A stretch of DNA of 64,000 nt from Bigelowiella natans CCMP2755. Lineage: Eukaryota > Cercozoa > Chlorarachniophyceae. The notes under the pieces are model-generated. The model searched no databases. It saw only the letters and a list, made by a program, of their open reading frames with translations, and was not told where the DNA came from. The position numbers and the translations under genes are program-made. The stretch spans positions 1 to 64,000 of the forward strand of contig ADNK01000785.1 of NCBI GenBank assembly GCA_000320545.1, in the 5' to 3' direction. Positions 53,861 to 61,189 of this stretch are shown here, in pieces (positions within the stretch are counted from its first letter, which is position 1; every line of letters starts with the position of its first letter).

Positions 53861-56800
53861 ATGTCACAGCAGCTAGAAGAACAGCAGGACTTTGGCTCGC
53901 AGGCCGTGCAAGGGCACGAGCAGAAACAGGAAAGGAAGGGCGATACGGACGCTAAGGAAGGAGGAGGAACACCTCCACAGGCACCGCCGGGACCAGCACC
54001 CGGGATTAAGAAAGCAGATGCAGCAGCAGAGGCACTGGAGAACTTCTACGAGGCGGACGACGAGGACGTGGCCGCCGAAAGCAAGAAGGTCGTAATGGCA
54101 TTACGAGCCTTGCGACCCAGGGCGAGCAACTACGCCAAACTGAAAGTATCGATAGAATACAAGTATCAGACACATGATGTTTGGGCAGCTATCATGCAGG
54201 ACATCATGGATTACGAAGCAGACTTACCTCCAGAGTGGGCAGCTTTGTTTAGGAACGACGGGGGTCTGGGCGCCTCGCGGGGGACGACCCAGAGCACCGT
54301 CAAGCAGCAGCAGCCGGTACAGCGGAACACCCAGTTCATGTCTGTTAAAACAGCACCGGTTATGATAACGAAATACAACGGGAAAAGAGGTGAGGCAAGG
54401 AGGTGGTGGAAGAACGCTAGGAGTATACTCTGCGACTTTACCCCTAACCCCACCGAAAACGACAAGCTCAAATGGCTAGCTATAATAAAGCAAGCCATGG
54501 ACCTTTACGAGACAGGCAGGACCCGGATCAGGCAGCTAGAGAAAATACACACTACAGTTAGTGGGCTACGAGACGTTGAGGCGATAATGAAGGCTTTTGT
54601 AAATGAACAGGATGCTAACTCCCTACCCCAGGCTATTAGAAAATACAGAGCAATGATGCAGCATGAGAGAGAACCTGTTAGAGACTTTGCCACGCGCTTC
54701 CAGGATATGATCGACGAACTACATGATTTTAATTACAACACAGGTGATGATCAGGCAAGGTTTGAAGAGTTCAAGTTAAAGATAAAGGAATCCACTTACG
54801 TTACGGAGAAAGGCTACACCACGATGGAGGCAGCAGTGCAGGCTATATCCCTACGCGAGCAGGAGCAGGACCGCAAGTTTACCAGCCCTAAGGTACCTGG
54901 CATAGGAAACATTAACGCTATTAAGCCGCAGCGAGACTGGTACAAGGACAGGGAAGGTAACCGACGTTGCGGATACTGCTCACGTAAAGGGAAACACACC
55001 GCTAAAGACTGCAGAGACAGGAAAGAAGGACGACCCAGGATGACGATCAGGCAGCTCAACGAACACTACGAGAAGTTAAAGAGAAAGAAAGGCAGAGGAC
55101 AAGGATATAACAACAGCAAATGGCAAGGCAGCAACAACGGGAAGAACAATAAATATAAGAACAAAAAGCAGAACAGTATCAATGCTATACAGCAGCAGAT
55201 AAACGGAATATTAGATCACCTTAAGCAGGCGCCGACGAAGACAGCAGTACCAGCAACGCAGGACCAAGACAAGCCCATGACCCTAGACGACATAAAGAAC
55301 TTAGGAGTATGCAACATTAATGACGAAGACGCTAACAGGACTATCAAAGTTGCTATGACCAAGGTTAAAGTTAAAGACAGCTACGGAGACTACAAGAAAC
55401 TACCTGCCCTTTGGGATAGTGGCAGCATGCCGAAGTCCTTCATAAGCCTAAGCACAGTAAGAAGGTTAGGACTATTGGATCAAGTGACTAAGAAAGAACG
55501 TAAATATGCTCAAGCAGACGGAAGCTCTTCCATGAAGACCGTCGGTGAGCTAATGCTAAAGCTACAGATACCTGGCAGCGACGCGGAGACCCAAATCAAG
55601 ACCCGAGTAGCCATGACTTTATCCATGGAACTACTCCTCGGACAGGATGCCCTAGAAAAATTAGGGGGGATCATATCATTCTACAATCACAAGATATACT
55701 TTGCTAAGTTGCCAAAGAAGTCAGGCAGGACCATCAGCCAGAACATGATACGGCTTGACGAGTGGACCTCTGAGTCAAGCGTTAATGCGTTAGAGTTTAT
55801 GGACCTAGCGGACAACAAGCTACCTACACCTACCGAGCTACGGAAGAAGAACCCCGGCAAGACCATCCGACAGATAACGGAGCTACTGGACAAGACCCCC
55901 CCAGCTGATGATTGGGATATCGACAAAGGCAAAAAGTACATTAATAAAATATTAAACGAGAAGTACTCTGACATCACCAAGCCGACGACGAAGCCCTCCA
56001 GCAAGCTTACCCCAGTAAAGATCGAGCTAAAGAAGGGATACGAAGAGTGCATCATCAATGACCCAGAACATAGGCGACCGGAAGCGGACTGGGAAAAGAT
56101 AGAGTGGCAGATCAATGAATGGGCAAAGGAAGGGAAGATAGAGCCAAGCAACTCACCATGGAACGTGAGACATGTGCTAGCTAAGAAACCTACTTACCCT
56201 TTCTTCCGCCTGGCGCACAACTTCATCCGCCACAACCGAGTAATAAAGAGGATCCAGACACCTACACCAAGGATAGATGACGTTATTGAACACGTCATAG
56301 GATACAAATACTACTCTTCCCTAGATAAAAATGAATCATACATGCAGACACCCATCCACAAAACCTCCCGCCCCATTACCGCGTTCTCCAGCAGGCACAG
56401 GAAGTGGCACTTCGTCGTATTCCCTTACGGCCTAAGCATATCAGGGGATGCGTTCAGTAGTCAGAACTACAGGGCATACACACATGATGGGATGGCGTCT
56501 GTGTTGTGGGTGTTTGTGTTTGTGTATGTGGATGATGACATAATATGTACCAACACAGTCGTCGCTCAGATCTTCCTCCTGGAAAATATATTTATTAGGT
56601 TTGCACACTTCGGTTTTACTATTAGACTGCAGAAGTGTACATTCCTAGCTACAAGAATCAAGTGGTGTGGATATTACCTGGAGCAAGGCCGCATCACCCC
56701 AAACCCCGAGAAAGTAGCAGCACTACAGCAAGCCCCTAAACCTAAGAATGCAAAGGAGTTAAAGTCATTCTTGCAGACTGCAGCTTGGATACTACGTAGG

Positions 56801-58834
56801 TTCTCCCCTACCTACGCTAGGACTGCAGCTGCTTTTACTACTGCTTACCGGAAGGAGAACTCTGTAGGCCTCAGCTTCGCTAAGGTGTGGGCCAAGGCTG
56901 GCCTTGATGCCCACTTCGATAACCTAATAAAGTTATGCAGCAACACCCTATTGAATGCTAAGCTAGACACTACTAGACCAGCTACCCTATGGACAGACTG
57001 GTCTAAGCTAGGTATGGCTGCTGTACTTACCCAAGACCAGCAGATCATACGGGTGTGGGGCAGGGCCTGCACAGCAGCTGAGGCCAAGTACAGCCCTACA
57101 AAAGGAGAGTATAAAGCCATGACTGAGGCGCAGAGGAAACTAAGATACTACCTGCTGTCGGTGCCCAGCTTCACCTTAATGACTGACCACAAGCCCCTCC
57201 TAGGCATCGACCGCAAGCTCGAAGCGCCTAACGATGAGTATGCAGCTATGAGGGCGGACACGGAAGAGTTTAGGGACAAGAGGACAGTGGTCTACGCACC
57301 AGGAGACAAGCAGCTTGCTGACTATTTCAGCAGGCTGTTCGAAAAGAAAGTCCCTACCCAGGTCACCCCTATGGTTAACGCGATTACCTTCGAGGACGGC
57401 GACTTCCTGCCTGAGCCAGAGGAGCTCCAGCACCTTCAAGAACACCTGGATAAATACAAACACAAGCATGAGGTACTTAGTGATAGGATATATGTATACA
57501 CTAATAATGTTAGGCGTACCTACGTGCCACGGCGGACCAGGGGAGCCCTTCTCTTTACCGCCCATGGACCTGCACACGTAGGAGAAAACCATATCACTGC
57601 TCTACTCTACCATTACTACTGGCCCTACAAGCTAAAAGAGATAAGGACATACCTGCGTGGCTGCAGGCGCTCCAGCTTGAAGGCGGCAGGCGTCGCCACC
57701 AAGGAGTCCAGCAAGAGCCGTGCATCTAAGAAAATCAAAGCAAGGAACTTCTTAGATATCGTGCAAATTGATGTTTATAAGTACGATGGCTATCACTACC
57801 TTACCTTCGTTGATGTGGCCACTGGAAAGTGCTGGGTTAAAAAGATTATCAAGGTCAACGTTGCTAAGAAGAACAAAGGCTTATATAAGCAGAGGCTTAC
57901 TAACTGCTACCGTACCTGGGAGTCTGAGCTCCAGGCTATCCCTGATGAAGTTAGCATAAACAAGATACCAAAGAAGTTACATGTGGATAATGAGACCTCT
58001 CTTCTACAGCTACCACACCCTAATATTGATGCCTCACCTGTATACTATGCCCAGTCCAACTCCAAGGTAGAGCGACTCCACCGCACCTTGGCCAACCTAA
58101 GCAGGATAAATAGCACCACACCAGACAAGATACAAGGGTTAGTAAACGACACCTTCACGTCTGGGGGAGGTATCAAGGATAAGGAGAGGGAAGAAGGCGA
58201 CGACAACGACGACGATACCGAGAGCGAAGACGAGAAGGTCCCGTACGATGGCCGAGTTCTAAAGGAAGGACAGTATGTTAGGGCCAAGGTAAATCTGAGA
58301 TCGAGAAATAAACAAGACCCCTTCTGGGGTGGCGTTGCAAAGGTTACCGAGAGGAAGGGGAGGAAGCAGTACTACATCTATGATGGGAACAGGGTCACCT
58401 TGCGCCACATCAGTCACCTAAAGAATTATGATATCGGTGAGAAGCTCCTAGAGGATGTTAAAGTAAACCCTACTGTGTGGGAGCGAGCAATGCCTTGTTT
58501 AGGACCCCGACCTAAGTTCGATGTGGAATATGGAAACAATAAGGTCAGGGTGAACGACGATTGGCGCATGAAGATTGTCTATCTAGGCTACCCTGGATTA
58601 CGAAATATGGAGAGGGTAGCTATGAAAATAAAGGACGGAAAATATCAGCTACTCTACCTAGCTGTTCCCGACTTACCCTTTGAGCACTGGTATAAGGTCC
58701 TGGGGGACCTTGATGCAGAGGGCTGGTATGGACACGAACCTAAGGACGAAGGTGAGTTCTGGGTAAGCGACAAAGGAGATAAGGTTAGAGAGGAATCTAT
58801 TACCTGGTGGTTGGTGAAGTTCCGAAAGCGATGA
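53861..58834 (+). CDS. Ty3/gypsy Gag-Pol polyprotein, 1657 aa
   Basis: One uninterrupted frame from ATG at 53861. Gag occupies roughly the first 480 residues and ends with a CCHC zinc knuckle (CGYCSRKGKHTAKDC, about residue 370). The aspartic protease has LWDSGS at about 519. The reverse transcriptase has FPYGLSISGDAF and YVDDD at about 889, and RNase H has LWTDWSK at about 1046. The integrase has an N-terminal His pair near 1234, catalytic Asp in QID (about 1303), Asp in HVDN (about 1375) and Glu in KVER (about 1403). Odd points are given in the findings: an incomplete zinc-binding motif, a short second D-to-E spacing and RT motif 3 written LDKNESYMQTPI. The C terminus has an acidic linker and a chromodomain-like or SH3-like basic region. 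No frameshift separates gag from pol. Confidence 0.94.
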   Translation: MSQQLEEQQDFGSQAVQGHEQKQERKGDTDAKEGGGTPPQAPPGPAPGIKKADAAAEALENFYEADDEDVAAESKKVVMALRALRPRASNYAKLKVSIEYKYQTHDVWAAIMQDIMDYEADLPPEWAALFRNDGGLGASRGTTQSTVKQQQPVQRNTQFMSVKTAPVMITKYNGKRGEARRWWKNARSILCDFTPNPTENDKLKWLAIIKQAMDLYETGRTRIRQLEKIHTTVSGLRDVEAIMKAFVNEQDANSLPQAIRKYRAMMQHEREPVRDFATRFQDMIDELHDFNYNTGDDQARFEEFKLKIKESTYVTEKGYTTMEAAVQAISLREQEQDRKFTSPKVPGIGNINAIKPQRDWYKDREGNRRCGYCSRKGKHTAKDCRDRKEGRPRMTIRQLNEHYEKLKRKKGRGQGYNNSKWQGSNNGKNNKYKNKKQNSINAIQQQINGILDHLKQAPTKTAVPATQDQDKPMTLDDIKNLGVCNINDEDANRTIKVAMTKVKVKDSYGDYKKLPALWDSGSMPKSFISLSTVRRLGLLDQVTKKERKYAQADGSSSMKTVGELMLKLQIPGSDAETQIKTRVAMTLSMELLLGQDALEKLGGIISFYNHKIYFAKLPKKSGRTISQNMIRLDEWTSESSVNALEFMDLADNKLPTPTELRKKNPGKTIRQITELLDKTPPADDWDIDKGKKYINKILNEKYSDITKPTTKPSSKLTPVKIELKKGYEECIINDPEHRRPEADWEKIEWQINEWAKEGKIEPSNSPWNVRHVLAKKPTYPFFRLAHNFIRHNRVIKRIQTPTPRIDDVIEHVIGYKYYSSLDKNESYMQTPIHKTSRPITAFSSRHRKWHFVVFPYGLSISGDAFSSQNYRAYTHDGMASVLWVFVFVYVDDDIICTNTVVAQIFLLENIFIRFAHFGFTIRLQKCTFLATRIKWCGYYLEQGRITPNPEKVAALQQAPKPKNAKELKSFLQTAAWILRRFSPTYARTAAAFTTAYRKENSVGLSFAKVWAKAGLDAHFDNLIKLCSNTLLNAKLDTTRPATLWTDWSKLGMAAVLTQDQQIIRVWGRACTAAEAKYSPTKGEYKAMTEAQRKLRYYLLSVPSFTLMTDHKPLLGIDRKLEAPNDEYAAMRADTEEFRDKRTVVYAPGDKQLADYFSRLFEKKVPTQVTPMVNAITFEDGDFLPEPEELQHLQEHLDKYKHKHEVLSDRIYVYTNNVRRTYVPRRTRGALLFTAHGPAHVGENHITALLYHYYWPYKLKEIRTYLRGCRRSSLKAAGVATKESSKSRASKKIKARNFLDIVQIDVYKYDGYHYLTFVDVATGKCWVKKIIKVNVAKKNKGLYKQRLTNCYRTWESELQAIPDEVSINKIPKKLHVDNETSLLQLPHPNIDASPVYYAQSNSKVERLHRTLANLSRINSTTPDKIQGLVNDTFTSGGGIKDKEREEGDDNDDDTESEDEKVPYDGRVLKEGQYVRAKVNLRSRNKQDPFWGGVAKVTERKGRKQYYIYDGNRVTLRHISHLKNYDIGEKLLEDVKVNPTVWERAMPCLGPRPKFDVEYGNNKVRVNDDWRMKIVYLGYPGLRNMERVAMKIKDGKYQLLYLAVPDLPFEHWYKVLGDLDAEGWYGHEPKDEGEFWVSDKGDKVREESITWWLVKFRKR

Positions 58835-58885
58835 AGGTCTAAGGGAATAAGGAAGGAAGGAAGGAGCAACGTGACTTGGGGGAGG

Positions 58886-59211
58886 TGTAGCGCGTACCAC
58901 TACGCGGGCACAAGTCACGTGCGACAACAAAGGGGTTGTCGCGGATATAGAATATAGATAACGTAGATATTAATACAGCATAGGCACGTGGGTTCCGGCG
59001 GGACTCATGGCAGCACACCGGAAGTGTGCTGCCCCACGTGCGGCGGCATTCGCGAAAGCTTCGCGAATGATTACGCAGTGCACGATTTAATAAAAATATA
59101 ATCTTTAATAAAAATAAACACAACTCTTCAAAAGGAAGCAAACGTGCCTTTCCCCCCCCCTGCCTACTTGTGCACGTAGCGCCTCGGCCTGTGAACACCT
59201 TACGCGCAACA
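58886..59211 (+). repeat. 3' LTR of the Ty3/gypsy element
   Basis: Matches the 5' LTR base for base as far as I can read, including the nine-C run near the end. The start could be 58885 by one base. It follows the polypurine tract that ends at about 58884. Confidence 0.93.
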
Positions 59212-61189
59212 GGTAGGAAGCGCCAATGGCCGCAAAAACCTCCCGTTGCTTTGCACAATGTGCAACAGCTCCAGAATCGAACTCACTGCAACGCACGTGC
59301 AGTTCGATTCGGTGGCTCAGGGCACGGCCTGCCACGATGATCCTGCACAACCAGTTGCAATGCTTGAGTTGCACGGTGAGTGGCGATGCATGCTCGCACC
59401 TTCCGCTCGTTCTGCATGCGAACCGAACAGAAGTGCAGCCATCCGCTTCACCGTCAACTGCATCTACATCACTGATGTCAGAATGCATCACTCGTGACAG
59501 CTGACGCCACAATTACGAGGAGGAAAGCTCTCACGAAGAGCAGCCATCCGCCTCCCCAATTTGCAAATTTGTTACCGAATTAATTTCGGTTTCGAAAAAT
59601 TCGAAAAAATTCGAAATGCGAAATTGTAAAAAACAATCTTTGTGCACTAAGCACTATTTCATTTTCTCAAAATGGGGTTGATCCTACGAAAATGCAAAAT
59701 GATCGCAAAAAATGCAGGCGGTTATTACGCCAAGCGAGAAAAATGTCAGGAAAATATCCACACACTCACAAAAATACGAAGGTGGAATGGAAGGGAGAGA
59801 GGGGGGGGAGGGGGAAAGGAAAGGAAAAAATCAAGGTGACCCCTAACCCCCCTTCAAGTTGCAAATTGAGTGGCCTTTGCATTTTTTATTATGAACATCC
59901 TTTCTTTTCAAAGGAAAGGACTTGAACCAATTACTTTGTTTGTTTCCGTTCTGTTCGCTACAATCAGTACGCGAACCAGAAGGATTTTCCTCCGGACCAA
60001 AGGTCCGTAAAGGAAATGCGGTGTGGGAAAGGTAATTGTTCAATATTCTTTTTGCATTGGTGTCCTTTCTTTATCAAAGACAAGGATACAAACTAACTTG
60101 ATCATTTTTCCTTTGCATATTCCAGCAAAAGGCGGGTTTCAATTTCGTGAAACCATCCGCCTCGCAAAGCGAAAAATTATCCGGGAAGAACCGGAAAGGT
60201 AGGAAACCAATAATCGCAGGGTGTAGTTAGCATCAAGCAACTACAGGTTCCTTTCTCTCCTTAATGCTTAACCGGAAAATTTATAATTCAATACCAGTTA
60301 TAATAACCGAGTATTCTATTGTGTTTATAGGTTCGAACTGAGCCTGAAAACTAATTCTCAACAAGGTAATCCTTATCACTCGTAGGACACCACTGCAGAT
60401 AGCAATGTTGAGTATATTATATATCGGGGTTAACCCGCATATATTTATTAGTAGCGGTGTTGCTTAATTTAATACCAGCAACACCCTACAAATTCTATAG
60501 ATTTTATATAGGCTCACAGTTGCATAATTAACATGCCAACTGTAGCTCTATAGAATGATATTCTTTTGATATAAGCCAGCTTATTGCTGCATATAGTAAT
60601 ATATTGAAACCAGCCATATAACTGAACACTTATTGTGTCAGTATTAGCTCGGTATATAACTATAATTATAATATATCAGCTATGCTGCATACACTATAAT
60701 TTCATAGTTCCTATTAAGTATAGAACACATATCAGCGTTAATTGCTGCATATATTTCAGATGTTAATATAACAGTTAATACAACTGTATGTATTCTATAG
60801 CGATACTTACTGTAGTAAAGTATTACAAGTAATGTATCCTATAATTTATAGGTTTGTCTTGGACGCCTCCCCAGCAGCAGCAAGTGCTCCCCCCAGCCGC
60901 AGAGGCTAACGCCTCCCGAGCTGGAGAAGCTTGAGGCTTATAGGGGTTAGTATAACACCCCATACGGTATGTATGTTAACCATCACACACCGTGATAGAC
61001 ACCTATATATATAATATATATATACTATAGGTAGTGGAGGAGAAGCCTGGCGTCACGTATTAAGCGTCGACGCCAGCAACCATGTAGAAGGACTATTCCA
61101 GCCTATCGTCACGTATTAAACGTCGACGGAGGCTAACGCCATGCCCCTTAAAGGCGACATGCGCCGGCTTAACCGGCGTTATAGAGGTA
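59212..61189. other. Spacer between the two retroelements; includes the copia 3' LTR
   Basis: 59212-59560 resembles the left flank of the Ty3 element (GC-richer, GCAATG and TGCAC words). 59570-60200 has poly-purine and GAAAAA-rich sequence. About 60220-61150 is AT-rich with repeated GCTGCATATA and CAGC words, and is probably the 3' LTR of the minus-strand copia element. Only one copy is in the window, so its ends cannot be fixed. On the minus strand a purine run (TTTAAGGGG near 61150) fits a polypurine tract. Hairpins lie at 61031-61077 and 61161-61179. Confidence 0.5.

Larger units (their letters stand above)
53496..59211 (+). mobile_element. Complete Ty3/gypsy LTR retrotransposon
   Basis: A 5.7-kb element has two LTRs of about 326 bp, one long polyprotein and a polypurine tract (GACTTGGGGGAGG) directly before the 3' LTR. 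A possible primer-binding site starts TGGCTTCCAC a few bases after the 5' LTR. The domain order protease, reverse transcriptase, RNase H, integrase places it in the Ty3/gypsy group. The LTRs look identical, which suggests recent insertion. No target-site duplication is visible: the left flank is ATGCA and the right flank GGTAG. Confidence 0.95.

Noticed and set aside
59890-60020. tRNA-like T-arm (GGTTCAAGTCC on the minus strand)
   Set aside because: The T stem does not pair and no acceptor, D or anticodon arm can be drawn.
60325-60350. GGTTCGAAC box suggesting a tRNA
   Set aside because: No cloverleaf can be built around it.
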